Shown here: in pieces, positions 32,403-44,023 of the stretch | Layout of the letters: each line of letters starts with the position of its first letter | Numbering within the stretch: position 1 is the stretch's first letter | DNA from: Narthecium ossifragum | Lineage: Eukaryota; Streptophyta; Magnoliopsida; Dioscoreales; Nartheciaceae | Reading direction: 5' to 3' | NCBI GenBank assembly: GCA_963920575.1 | Contig: OY986972.1 | Location: 11,854,010 to 11,918,009 of the forward strand | DNA length: 64,000 bases | Notes under the pieces: model-generated | What the model was told of the DNA's origin: nothing | What the model saw: only the letters and a program-made list of their open reading frames with translations | The model's database searches: none | Program-made: the position numbers and the translations under genes

Positions 32403-34683
32403 TGTGAGGACCTGCCCCTCCATTCCTGGGTCAACCACTTAGGTCGAGCCCGTGGCTCATTGTGGAACGCATGGGCAATTTGGTAAATTGCGCCTTATCG
32501 GTTCGTTTTACACCCGCGTTGTGCACACACGGCCTCTGATTGTTATTTATGTTTGATTAGATTCTCATAGGCGTTCTCGATCAGAAGATCGGAGCTCGAT
32601 CGGGAAGGATCGAGATGGGCGGTCGGATCGCGACCACTGTAGCTAGTCGGCTACTGTAGCAGTCGGTACTGTAGCTACAGTAGGTCGGCTACTGTAGCTA
32701 CAGTAGCCGTGTATAATACCCCCTCTCTCTTCTCCTTCTTCTCTTTTTCTCTCTTTTCCCCTGTTTCCGGCCGAGGCTTCTCTCCCTCCGTTCTCTCTCC
32801 TCCGACCACCAAAGTGAGTGTTTGATGGCTCGTTGGATTCTTAGAAGCGTGAGGAAGATCCCTTGCTTGGTTTCATTCTGGTTTAGTGCTCAGATTTGCG
32901 GGATTCAGCCGAGGAAAGCGTGTAATCGGTAGGTTTCTATGTTACGGTTTGTTTGGGTGTTTGCTTGTTGTTTATTTGATTTGTTCTTCGTGTAAGTGTA
33001 CTGGATGATGTATATGGGACTGATTAACATCTATTTCTAGTTTGGTAGGCATTGGATTTGATTTAACATGGATTTGAGCATGTTTTCATGGAGGATTTCT
33101 CGGATTTTACTGTTCTAATCAGAACAGTGGTGTTCTAGCTTTGATATAGAATCGTACATGTATGATCTGAGTTTATGTTATTATACATAGAAGTTGTATA
33201 TGGATGAGTTAGCTGCCGATTGCAAGTGGAATTTCTGGTGAATTATTTGAGCTGGCTGTGCAGGAACAAGGCATCCACCTTAATCTGAGTATTTAAGTGG
33301 TTTTTAATTGTTTAATTGAGCTGATTTTTGGTAGGGATGATCTCAGTGGTCTTTAGATGAGATCTGCAAAGTTTGGTTTTAATCCAAATTATTTTTAATA
33401 ACATTTGATTTAGATTGTTAAATCTGGATTTTTACCAAAATTATACGTTTTGATCTACTATCGTTTATCCGATCGATCCAGATTTCGAGTATGTGATTAA
33501 GGGTATGCCTTTGAGTAGGCATATCAAGTTTCACATCAATCAGACGGTTGGATTGACGATTATGGTTTTCCAAAGATTATAGATCATATACTTAAAGTTG
33601 ATAAATTGGGTTGCTTTTTTTATCGCTTTATATAAATGTTATTATATCAGAGTAGGCCCTGTGCTTGGCATGTACTCCCTTGGCGAGCAGTGTGCTGCGC
33701 CTGGCCCTTTGTATAAACGTTTGGCATCGTGTTGCATGCCTGAACTGTTTATTGTGTATGATGATACAGGACATTGATTGTGCATTAGTTGCATGGTTAG
33801 GGCGTGGGCGGTCTGTGGGTCGCCGTCCTGAGGCTGGAAGCTCAGATTTAGCCCTAGGACCGGGGTTGGGTAGTTTGGACCCGGTTCGAATTGTAGTGTT
33901 CAGTCAAACATGATGATAGGCTTAGATGACTGGTACACCTATTGCTTGATGATTATAGAGGTCGTGTCGCCCTTGAGTCGGATGCTGAGGTGTAGCCGGC
34001 ATCCCATTATGTTCACTCTTGAGTAGAGGAGTTGCCTACTCAGCGGTGTCATTTCCCGCCTGCAGTGTCGTTCGCTGCTTGTGAGCCAGCAGTGTTGTTT
34101 CCTACTACTGAGTGTGACCTGACATGTGACCAGCTCGGCAGGAAGACCATGATCATGGGCCTCAGGGACACACGGTGGGGTTATGGGGCCCCTGTATACA
34201 CCTAGGTCTTTCTTGAGGGCAATACTGTTGTGTTTCCCTCTTCCTTCTGTGTGTCGTAGTGTTTCTACTCTACTGAGCTTTATGCTCACTCCTACCCGGG
34301 CTGCGTTTTGCAGGTGCAGGTGTCAGTTCTTCTTCTATGGCCCCTACCGGGCAGTTAGTGGCGGTGCGGCGGCGGCAGGTGGAGTCTGAGAGGTGGTGAT
34401 CTTTTACTGCTTTTAACCTATGTTAGATAGCCTCCTACGGGAGTAATGTTGTATTTGGATCTTCCCCTCTCCGAGAATATGTATATTAAATGCACTTGGG
34501 TTTTATAATCTGAGGTTCGAGGCTTGTAATTTAATTATGTCTTTTTAAATTGAGGGTGCTTTGATGAATTGCTAGGGAGACCAATAGGTTAGAGGGAACC
34601 ATCGCCAATATTTTTTCGCGTTTCGTTAGGTTCCGGTTCGCATCGCCCGGCCCGGTTGAGCTTTCGTGGGTCGGGGTGCGACA
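32403..34683 (+). repeat. 3' LTR of element I
   Basis: TGTGAGGACCTGCCCC to GGGTGCGACA, 2281 bp. It shares both ends and much of U5 with the LTRs of A and C in reverse, but has its own U3 with CTACTGTAGC palindromes, TATAATA at about 32712, then a pyrimidine-rich leader. Confidence 0.9.
32633..32716 (+). promoter_or_regulatory. ACTGTAGC palindrome array upstream of TATA in the element I LTR
   Basis: ACTGTAGC occurs four times and the perfect 18-bp palindrome CTACTGTAGCTACAGTAG once in full (32689-32706), with a 17-bp near-copy at 32667-32683. A TATAATA box and CT-rich leader follow at once. Confidence 0.55.
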
Positions 34684-35248
34684 CTTGCCCTTAGGAATGG
34701 ATTACCATGCATCTGGGATGTTGATGGTGGACTGAAGGCCATGCTTGCATCACTTGAGTTCATCAAATTGGCTATCACCGAGAACTGGTCTGATGATGAT
34801 CCAGGAGCAAGACCAGAAGTGGATTGTGTCGACAGAGAAGGAGGTCTTTCGTCCGGCAAATTCACCATTGTGATGTCATGGATGCTAGATCTCCTCTGGT
34901 CTATTCCACCGGAGCCGAGCCTAATGAAATACTTTTGAGCATGGCTAGCAACTTGAGTAGGTGTTCTAGAGGTGGCAAAATTCCGAGATATGTTCCTCCA
35001 ATCCCCGTTCCCATACTTCTTCAGTTCCATTAGAAACCTTATGGAGCACAACTCAATCCATACAACATTTTTCAGCACCATAAATCTCATAACAAAAAAT
35101 CTAGTATGAAACTGAGGCTTATTGCATGCAAAACATAAAGTCAACTAGATATTCTACTGTGATAAACTGAAATCAGTCACCATCTACACAACTCAAATGG
35201 GGCATGAATGATTCTAACCATGATGATGATGATGATGATGATGATGAT

Positions 35249-35284
<36 letters not shown>

Positions 35285-35690
35285 TAAATAATAATAATAA
35301 TAATCATAATCATAATCATAATTAACATTTGATAACAATTATAGATGCAAGTTCTTGGAAAATTCCTATGATATAGGTCCATGATGAGATGGATATGGGG
35401 GTAGGATAAAAAAATGAAAAAAAGGCATTACCTATGCTCATCTTCCGTCCAAGGGACTCCTTTCTTCCTCTCTTGGTCTAGAAGCCTCCCTCGTGCTCAT
35501 TTCCCACTAACACCATATACTTGCTTCAAACCCTCGAAACCATGATTGTTCTCCCAATCCAATGTGAAAGAGGAATATATAGCGAGGTAATGGAACCATC
35601 CCAGCTTCGATATAGCTCACATCGTCCTCTAAATCCCTTTAATGAATCCTAACATCTTCTACAGACTTCAACCAAAAACAAAACCAAATT
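34684..35690 (-). pseudogene. DIVARICATA-like MYB transcription factor, truncated and mutated
   Basis: Host gene on the minus strand. Exon 2 (35037 down to 34684) is open and encodes the second MYB repeat, [20 protein letters not shown] then [15 protein letters not shown] with the diagnostic SHAQKYF, followed by RRSSIHDIT. The intron is 35038-35431 with GT (GTAATG) and AG borders that restore codon AGG. Exon 1 (35432 up to about 35690) reads LEDDVSYIEAGMVPLPRY, SFTLDWENNHGFEGLKQ and QERKKGVPWTEDEH, but has a TAA in the first repeat region, a frameshift between PRY and SFTLDW, and a TGA before the QERKKG stretch. The 3' end is cut by element I after HGNPFLRA. Family members bind DNA with two separated MYB repeats and act in the nucleus. 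It is dead here, but the splice sites survive. Confidence 0.88.
35216..35325. repeat. GAT/AAT microsatellite in the MYB intron
   Basis: (GAT)n about nine units, then (AAT)n, then an ATAATC run. It lies in the intron of the MYB pseudogene. Confidence 0.95.
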
Positions 35691-36268
35691 TCTAAACCAC
35701 TCCAAGATCCCTCCTGAACAACTTTTGCTGCCCATGAGCATGATCATCCGAAATCATCGAAGCATGTAACTGTCAACTACGAATAAAATTTAGGTTCTTT
35801 TGTTAGTTAAGAACTTAATAGTACCTCTAACATGTATGAAATTGTAAGTACCTCAAACCCAAAATCTTCAAGAAGAAGGACCAGCACCACCAATTGCTTC
35901 TTGATGCCTTTGAAAGTCGATCGGAGCTTCGTTTAGATCGTAGTTCTACAACCCACCATCTTGTACACTCGTTTGGGATAACTACGATTTCAAAATAAAA
36001 GGTATTCAATCAATGCATATATAACAACGAAATGCCGCATAACACAGAAGAATGAAAAAAATAAAATAATTCATACCGAAAAGTTTATTCTCTCTTGAAT
36101 GTAACAACCACCATTCACGTCCACATCCTGATTTTGAAAAAATTAGACTAATTAAAAAAGGATATTAGAATAAGTAAAATTCTTACACAACAAATACTAT
36201 ACCTGTGAATTTTTTGCCTTTTTTTTTTATTTTTTGTTCTTCTTAATGGCTTGCTCCTGCGAAAATAT
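35691..36268. other. Intergenic stretch without a recognised gene
   Basis: AT-rich sequence between the MYB pseudogene and the FAR1 relic. It contains a T-run near 36212-36232. The first MYB repeat may extend into it in degraded form, but I cannot trace it. Confidence 0.5.
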
Positions 36269-37291
36269 TTACCTTTTTATCGACGGCCATCCTCTTTGAG
36301 CACCTCGAGATGGATTGCCCAACCAACTTAATCCTTCTTGCCTATTTTCATGCAATAACTCCTCTACATTATTAGCCGTATGAATGTTGCTCACACACTC
36401 CTCTTCCACAACCGAATCCAACCCCTTGACGACTTGTGTCAATACCATGATGAAGTAGCCAGCCTTTGTATCAGAATGCATGGCCTTCTCGACCCCGACA
36501 CAGTATATTTTTTGAAACTTTTCATACCGAACCCATTCGGGTTTTGTTTGCCAATCCACATATGAAACTCTCATATTGGTATAACTCCTTACCAAGTTTT
36601 TAGTCCAATGCCGGAGAATGTATTTTTCAGGCACCTTTTCGATTCTCATAACCTTCCAAACCGATATCATGTGTGAGCACAACATCCCCTTACTCTTAAA
36701 CATTCGGCAATTACACTTTGTTTCTTTTGACTCCTCGTTAAAATGAACAAAGAAAGTATAGTGCTTCTCCATTTTTTCTTACCAACATAGGTGTCATGCT
36801 CAATTCTAAACTTTGAAATACCATCAACAACCGACCCTCTTTCTAACATGCATCCAATTTGTTCAACAAATTCATCTCTTAATTGCTTTAACTTCACCAA
36901 TGTGTATGTATTTCAAAATTGATTCTCCCACGCATAAGGAGAGATGACATGAAGTTGTATATTTGTGCACCGGGCATCCTCCTCCTCTTTCTATTGCACT
37001 TTCTTACGTAATGCATTATCATATTGAGACACAAACTCTTTCAATGTCGTATTTGAATGGACATATCCTTTCAAAAAGGCCGGTACCCATCGGTCCCTAT
37101 CCTCGTACAATCCTTATAACCAACCATTATCTTGTAGACTGTACTCTTCAATAAAATCGAACCAACCTTGCTCGAACTCTGATGGATCTGTGTCCTCCCG
37201 TTAGACCAAACCACATCCAAATAATATCGACTGTCTGTGATGGTTAACTCCTACAAATGGTGTAAAAGGCATGTCGTACCGATGAACAAGG
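36269..37291 (-). pseudogene. FAR1/MULE-type transposase relic, C-terminal part
   Basis: Minus strand. From the TRIM junction it reads HRYDMPFTPFVGVNHH and ILFGCGLV (after the DDE motif), then WVPAFLKGY, MRVS and a SWIM-type zinc finger CNCRMFKSKGMLCSHMI (about 36655-36705, C-x-C...C-x-H), then RYILRHWT-like text and a tail ending at 36269. FAR1/FHY3 proteins and MULE transposases share this order. There are several in-frame stops and a frameshift near 36770. The preceding FDTTY part is at 47338-47414, across the Cassandra TRIM. It could be a MULE element or a domesticated FAR1 copy; I cannot tell. Confidence 0.8.
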
Positions 37292-37350
37292 TATGTTGTA
37301 ACGGCCCAGGACTATTGTCCGCTTTTGACTCACCGCAGAAATCTGAGAAA

Positions 37351-37411
37351 ACTTCCCAATGGGTCACCCATCCCGGGACCGTTCCAAGGCAAGCACGCTT
37401 AACCTTGGAAT
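37351..37411 (-). promoter_or_regulatory. 5S-rRNA-like segment in the left TRIM repeat
   Basis: The minus strand has AAGGTTAAGCGTGCTTGCC and GATGGGTGACCCATTGGGAA, close to 5S rRNA box A through box C. It may recruit RNA polymerase III. This is not a 5S gene: the 5' half of the rRNA is missing. Confidence 0.8.
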
Positions 37412-37761
37412 TTTCTGACGGATCACTGTCATCACGGCTTTAAAACGCGTTGTGTCTTATAAGGGTTACTAATATACTTATTATCTACGTAGAGTTGGTT
37501 ACTCGGTTACCTGGTTCGGCCACCCTCCAGGCGAACACCGACAACCAGGTACCCCGGGTCTCACAACCCAACCCCCTTAGAGGCACAACATCCTCACTGG
37601 CACAAACCGGCTAACAGACCTACAGCCTGGTCTGATACCATCTGTAACGGTCCCCGCCGTATGAGGCCCCCCAGGGCCTGTGGGCTCCATCTAGGATCCA
37701 CTCGAAGGCCCAACTCGACATAATATTATCCGCTTTTGGTTCACCGCAGAAATCTGGAAAA

Positions 37762-37823
37762 ACTTTCCAGTGGGTCACCCATCCCGGGACCGCTCCAAGG
37801 CAAGCACGCTTAACCTTGAAGTT
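37762..37823 (-). promoter_or_regulatory. 5S-rRNA-like segment in the right TRIM repeat
   Basis: Same motifs as 37351-37411 with small changes (CAAGGTTAAGCGTGCTTGCC, GATGGGTGACCCACTGG). Confidence 0.8.
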
Positions 37824-37959
37824 TTCTGGCAGATCACTTCCATTACGGCTTTAAAACACGTTGTGTTTTATAAGGGTTACTAATATACTTATTATCTACG
37901 TGGGGTTGGTTACTCGGTTACCTGGTTCGGCCACCCTACAGGCGAACACCGACACCCAG

Positions 37960-40355
37960 TGTCGCGCCCCGACCCGCGAAAGCCCAACCTGGCCGGGCGA
38001 CGCGAACCGGAACCTAACCAACGCGGAAAAAGAACGGCGAGGGTTCCCTCTAACCTACGGGTCTCCCTAGCAATTCACCAAAAGCATCCCCAAAATAAAG
38101 ATACAATATTATATTCAAGCCTCGAACCACAGATTTAAAACTCAGAGTATTAATTATACAAAACCTCGGAGAGGGGAAGTTCAAATACAATATTACTCCC
38201 GTAGGAGACTATCTAACATAAGGGTAAAAGCGGTAAATATTGCCACCTCTCAAAAGCCACCAGGCGCCGCCGCACCGCCAACCAACTGCCCGATAGGGGG
38301 CCAAGGAAGAAGAGCTGACGCCTGCACCTGCAAAACGCAGCCCGGGTAGGAGTGAGCACTAAGCTCAGTAGGGATCTACACTACAACACACAGAAGGAAG
38401 AGGGAAACGCAACAGTGTCGCCCTCAAGTGGAATCTGGGTGTATACAGGGGTCCCATAACCCCACCGCGTGTCCCTGAGGCCCTGATCATGGTCTTCCAG
38501 CCGAGCTGGTCACATGTCAGGTCACACTCAGTAGCAGGAAACGACACTGCTAACTCTCAACAGGACACTGAACACTGTTTGGTGGGAAGAGACACCACTG
38601 AGTAGGCAAAATCCTCTACTCAAGAGTTTTAAGAAGAACCGGACACCGGCTACACCTCAGATCCAACTCGAGGCCGACACGACCTCTACAATCATCAAGC
38701 CATAAGTGTACCAGTCATCTAAGCCTATCATCGGATCGACTGGACATCACAATTCAACCGGGTCCTAACAGCCCAACCCCGGTCCTAGGGCTAAGTCCGA
38801 GCTTCCAGCCTCGGGACGGCGACCCAAGGATCACCCACGCCCTAACCAATGCAACTAATGCACACAACAACAATGCATGCTATGAAATACACAGATAATA
38901 GGAAAGGCATGCAACAGTATGTCAAACATCATATAAGTCTACTGGATCGCTGCAGCGGTACCACCAACCGCTGCCAGCCGATCCGCAGCGGGTCCCGGCA
39001 TTACGACGGTACCGCGACCGTCAACCGCGGACTCCTGCAACGGGAAGCAACCCCGAAAACGATGATGTACAAAACACAATATAATATTATATTCCGAAAT
39101 ATAATATTATATTCAAAAACACCCAAAGCCTCTACTTAGGGGCTAATTGATCCCGTCGATCCGACGTCCAAACGACGTCGGATTCAAGATCTAACTTAAC
39201 CACCAGTAGGTGTATATACCAGGATTATCATATCCAAATTTTATAAACATCCAACGGTTGGATTAACGGGAACATTAATCAAAAATCGCTGATTAAACCA
39301 ACTTACCCTTTAATTGCTGCAACGCAGCCCTCCAGCAAACAATTCACCGGAAATCGTACATAAATCGGAAAACTATGAAAGAAGATCAAATGGAAAGCTA
39401 ACGAGTAGAGCTACAACTCTTATGTTTATGAAAAGCCAAGATCATGTACTCGCCGGCCGGAAAACTCGCCGCAAGCCGGCTGTTTCTCAAGAACAGCAGA
39501 AAACCAGAAATCCGAGACTAATCATCCATAAAACCTACTCAAATCTCAACTGATTAACATGAAACTTGAATCAGTTATTCTAGCAGGTATAAGGAATCCA
39601 ACAAAGCAAGGATCAACAAGATCCAACGGCTAGATCTCAAGCAAACCCGAAATGAACACAGTAGGTATAACCCTACCTAGCTGCGCTTTCCTCGGCTGAT
39701 TCCCCGCGATTTGATCACCAACAAGCCTCCAAACCACTTCAGGGATCTTCCTCTAGTTGTCACGGATCCAACGAGCCAAAAAACACCCAATTTGGTGGTC
39801 GGAGGAGGGAGAACGGAGGTAGGAAAGCTCGGCTGCCGGAACAGGGGAAGAACAGAGCTCTCGGGAGAAGAAGAAAGGAGGAAGAAGAAAGAGAGGAGAA
39901 GGAGGAAGAGGAGGGGAAGAAAAGAGGGGAAAGGGGGAGGGGAAAGCCGGGAAAGAGGGGAAAAGCTGGGGGAGGGGATGAGAAAGTCCTCCCCCTCTGA
40001 CAGGGGAGAACGACGGCCGTCGGTGGCCGTCCTCGCGAAGCAGAAAACCAACCGACCTATGAATGATCGATCCTTCCTCAAGGGAGGATCGATCCTTCAT
40101 GCCGATTCACAAGGCTTTCTAGCACGCAGAGGATCGATCGATCCTTTGTGTGCTGAAAGCTAAACTTGGGCAAGAACTCAAGCCCAAGTCCGGATCTTTC
40201 GATCCCGGGTCCACCTAGCCATTCTAAACAAACACTAACACATACAAGGCCAGTGTATGTACACACGGGTGTGAAACAAACCAACAAGGCGTAATTTACC
40301 AAATTGCCCTTGCGGTATACCACGAGCCACAGGAGTAGAGGGGCAGGTCCTCACA
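37960..40355 (-). repeat. 3' LTR of element C
   Basis: TGTCGCGCC to CCTCACA in plus view. It has the doubled AATATAATATTATATT palindrome (39079-39116), a purine-rich block and GATCGATC motifs (40067-40143). Confidence 0.95.
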
Positions 40356-40429
40356 TCCTAATACCCTTAAAGGAAATCTCGTCCCGAGATTCGATAAGGG
40401 TAGGGCTCGGAACAACAAAAACAGCTACA

Positions 40430-41665
40430 CTAGAGGACAGGACAAGAAGTACCTGGAGAAGAGAACAACTGCGGAAACTCCTGCCGCATGCGCGCCTCGC
40501 GCTCCCAAGTCACCTCCTCGGTGCCTCTGTGCCTCCATAGTACCTTGACCAAGGGAATCGTCTTGCCCCGCAAGACCTGATCCCTCCGGTCAAGTACCTG
40601 AACCGGCTGCTCTACAAAGCTAGCGTCTGCCTCAAGCTCAATGTCATCCACTCTGATGACATGAGACGGGTCTGGGTGATACTTCCTCAGCATCGACACA
40701 TGGAAAGTCGGATGCACAGCAGACATGTGCTGAGGAAGATCCAGGCGGTAAGCTACCTCGCCAACCCTCTCTAAAATCTCAAACGGCCCGACAAACCTCG
40801 GCGCCAACTTGCCACCTCTGCCAAACCTGACAGAACCTCTGTACGGCGACGCTCGCAAGAACACTCGGTCGCCGACTGCAAACTCCAACGGTCGTCGCCT
40901 CTGATCTGCATAACTCTTCTGCCGGCTCTGAGCCGTAAAAAGCCTCTGCCTGATCTGTACCAACCTCTCTGACGATCGCCTGACGATGTCTGGACCGGTG
41001 AGTGAAGCCTCTCCAACCTCTGTCCAACATACTGGGGAACGACACGGCCTTCCATACAACGCCTCGAAAGGTGCTACTCCAAGGCTGGACTGGTAGCTGT
41101 TGTTGTAGGCGAACTCTACCAAGGGAACGTGCTCCTCCCAGCTGCCTCCTGCATCGAGGACACATGCTCTCAGCATGTCCTCCAAGATCTGGATCGTCCG
41201 CTCTGACTGCTCGTCTGTCTGCGGATGGAATGCCGTACTGAAAGTCAGGAGTGTGCCGACTGCCTCCTGAAAGTCGTGCCAGAACCTGCTAGTGAACCTG
41301 GGGTCACGGTCTGACACGATAGAAACTGGAACCCCGTGTAGTCTGACCACCTCTCTGACGTACAAACTGCCCAACCTGTCGGTCGAGTCTGTCACCCGCA
41401 TAGGCAGGAAGTGCGCCGATTTGGTCAATCGATCAACAATGACCCAAATCGCGTCATTCCCCCTAGGAGATCTTGGTAGCCCGGTCACGAAGTCCATCGT
41501 GATGTGCTCCCACTTCCACTCAGCTAGTGGAAGCGGCTGAAGTAACCCCGGAGTCCGCTGGTGCTCTGCCTTGACCTTCTGACAGGTAAGGCAGCGCGAT
41601 ACGAACTCCGTCACTGCCCTCTTCATCCCGCGCCACCAGAACTGTCGCCGAAGATCCTGGTACAT
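40430..41665 (-). pseudogene. Integrase and chromodomain of element C
   Basis: Same frame as the RT part upstream but cut from it by a TGA (41795-41797). The HHCC zinc finger begins above the first ATG (FHHSRLAVHPG) and ends CLTCQ. The DDE core has ITMDFVTGLP, VSDRDPRF and DEQSERT, with all three acidic residues present. The GPY/F region reads LAPRFVGPFEILERVGEVAY. The chromodomain at the end has PVQVLDRRDQVLRGKTIPLV, VLWRHRGTEEVTWE and MRQEFPQLF. It would insert the DNA copy and target heterochromatin. It looks intact in itself but depends on the upstream stop being bypassed. Confidence 0.93.
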
Positions 41666-41794
41666 CTTGGTGCCGCCGGGATGAACTGCTAAGCGAGAGT
41701 GGTGGAACTCTCGTAGAACGTCGTCTCGAAGAACTGGATCTGCTGGAACCGCTACTCTGCCACGGAACCGTAGCCCTCCGTCTGGCGATACTGT

Positions 41795-43756
41795 TCAGTC
41801 TCCGTCTGCGCCCTTCGTGCCCGCTGCTGTGCGTAACTCCTCGAGCTCTGGGTCACTATACTGTGCCTCCAGCACTCTGGCAAGAACTGCTGGCATACTC
41901 TGCACTGCGTAGAGGAAGCTGCTGGATCCTCGATCCTCAAACTCGAGCCCCAACTGGCCCGCCGTCTCTAGAGCCTGCCACTGCCGAGCTGACAACCCTG
42001 CAACTGCTGCTCTGGTCTCTCTCGCCTGTCTGCTCAGCGCGTCTGCTACGACGTTTGCCTTACCAGGATGGTAATGCAACGCAAAGTCGTAGTCCTCCAG
42101 AAGCTCCATCCAGCGTCGCTGCCTCAGGTTGAGGTCACGTTGGGTGAAAATGTGCCTCAAACTCTTATGGTCCGAGAAGACTGAGAACTTCTCGCCATAG
42201 AGATAGTGCCGCCAGGTCTTCAGGGCGAAGACAACCGCTGCTAGCTCCAAGTCGTGAGTCGGGTAGTTCCTCTCATGGTTCTTCAGCTGACGAGAACCAT
42301 AGGAAACTACGTGGCCCTCCTGCATGAGGACACACCCCAAACCCTCACCGCTGGCGTCGCAGTAAACACTGTAACCAACACCTCGCACGGGGACGATCAG
42401 CACCGGCGCACTGGTCAACCTCGTCCTCAGCTCCACGAAGGCTCGCTCACAAGCATCATCCCACACGAACGGGATGGCCTTTTGTGTCAGTCTGGTCAAC
42501 GGTCCGGCAACTCTGGAGAAGTTCCGCACGAACCGCCGGTAGTAACCCGCCAGGCCTAAGAAACTACGGACCTCGAACACTGTCCTCGGTCTCTGCCACT
42601 GTACTACTGCCTCGACCTTGGCCGGGTCAACTGAGATTCCTGCTGCCGACACCACGTGTCCAAGGAATCCCACCTGTGCAAGCCAGAACTCGCACTTGGA
42701 AGCCTTGGCATAAAGCCGATGCTCCCGAAGTAGCTGCAACACTGTCGCCAAGTGTTGCTCGTGCTCCGCCTCTGACCAGGAGTAGATAAGGATGTCGTCG
42801 ACGAACACCACCACGAACTCGTCTAGGAAAGGCCGGAAGATCCTCTGCATGAGATCCATGAACGCTGCTGGTGCGTTCGTCAGCCCAAACGGCATCACCA
42901 CGAACTCGTACAGGCCGTACCGAGTCCGAAAAGCCGTCTTCGGGATGTCGCAATCCCGAACCCTCAACTGGTGGTAGCCGGTGCGGAGGTCGATCTTCGA
43001 GAACACTGAAGATCCTCGCAACTGGTCAAACAGGTCGTCGATCCTCGGCATCGGATACCGGTTCTTCACCGTCACCCTGTTGAGCCGCCTGTAGTCTATG
43101 CAAAGTCGAAGGGTACCATCCTTCTTCTTTGCGAACAACACTGGCGCCCCCCAGGGAGACATACTGGGACGGATGAAACCTCTGCTGGTAAGCTCGTCTA
43201 GCTGAGTCCTCAACTCACTCTGCTCTGCTGGTGCCATCCTGAAAGCTGGGAGAGAGATCGGTGCGGTACCCGGTACCAGGTCGATCTCAAAATCGACCTC
43301 TCTGGGTGGTGGAAGCCCTGGCAACACCTCGGGAAACACGTCGGTGTAGTCGCACACGATCCTGGGGAAACTGCTCTGCTGCACTCCCTCTGACCCAAAC
43401 AGGGACAGGCTGGCCAGCAAGGCTGAAAGTTCGCTGCCACGCCTCCCCACACCACAAGCAAAGGAATCAGCTGAGAACCGATCCCCCAACAACACAAACT
43501 GTGTCCCATCGGGTGTCCAAGCGACCAGCCTCCGGCCACCACAGTCGATGATAGCTCGGTATGCTGCCAACCAGTCCATACCGAGTATCACATCGAAACC
43601 TGTCATGTCTAGCATCCGCAGGTCTAGACAGACACGGAGGCCTCCAACCTCCAAAGAACAAGATCGGCAGACCCGGTCTACCCTGACTGTGCCGCCGATC
43701 GGTGAGTCTACTGACTGTGCCACCTCTAGCCAACTCGTCTCCAACCCTCTGAGCAC
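41795..43756 (-). pseudogene. Protease remnant, RT and RNase H of element C
   Basis: Open over 653 codons, ending at a TGA (41795-41797). N-terminal remnant of retropepsin ([16 protein letters not shown], then [19 protein letters not shown]), without the catalytic D-S/T-G. RT has [39 protein letters not shown] and FVDDILIYS (about 42790-42815) and [12 protein letters not shown]. RNase H has [26 protein letters not shown] and [11 protein letters not shown]. The polymerase domains look complete. The reading frame is the same as the integrase part. Confidence 0.93.
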
Positions 43757-44023
43757 GGATGGCTCTGCCGCTGCCTACTGGTACTGCTGGTACTGCTGCG
43801 GCTACTGGTACTGCTGTGGCGACTGGAAAAGCTGAACGATGTCCGGCTGCTCACGCACCGGAAGAGCAAACACAAGCCCCCCGCTGGTCGCCTCCACCTC
43901 TGGAGTGGCCCGGTCCAGCCCCTGATCCGGTCCCGCCACTGCTCCCCTACCAAGCACTGGACCCTCCGCCTCGACTCCCCTGCGGCACAGCGCCCCGCGC
44001 TCCTCGCAAGTGGCAGTCCCCAC
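43757..44023 (-). pseudogene. Gag-protease junction of element C with in-frame stops
   Basis: Reads GGLVFALPVREQPDIVQLF, then QSPQQYQ-stop-PQQYQQYQ-stop (TAG at 43802-43804 and 43775-43777). The region that should hold the protease active-site DSGA is replaced by this short Gln/Tyr repeat (CAGTACCAG units). It is in the same frame as RT. The protease cannot be catalytic in this copy. Confidence 0.85.

Larger units (their letters stand above)
32205..34683 (+). mobile_element. Element I: 3' end of a Tekay-like chromovirus
   Basis: Begins inside the chromodomain, cut there by element H, and ends with a full 3' LTR (32403-34683). The rest lies left of the nest outside the window. Its orientation is plus, opposite to A and C. 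It is inserted in the MYB gene; the five bases after the LTR are CTTGC (34684-34688). Confidence 0.88.

Noticed and set aside
37351..37411. 5S rRNA gene on the minus strand
   Set aside because: Only the internal-promoter half of 5S is present, in both terminal repeats of a TRIM with primer site and target duplication. It is Cassandra, not a 5S locus.
42254..43083. Plus-strand frames across the pol region of element C
   Set aside because: They are opposite-strand shadows of RT and RNase H, whose motifs are clear on the minus strand.
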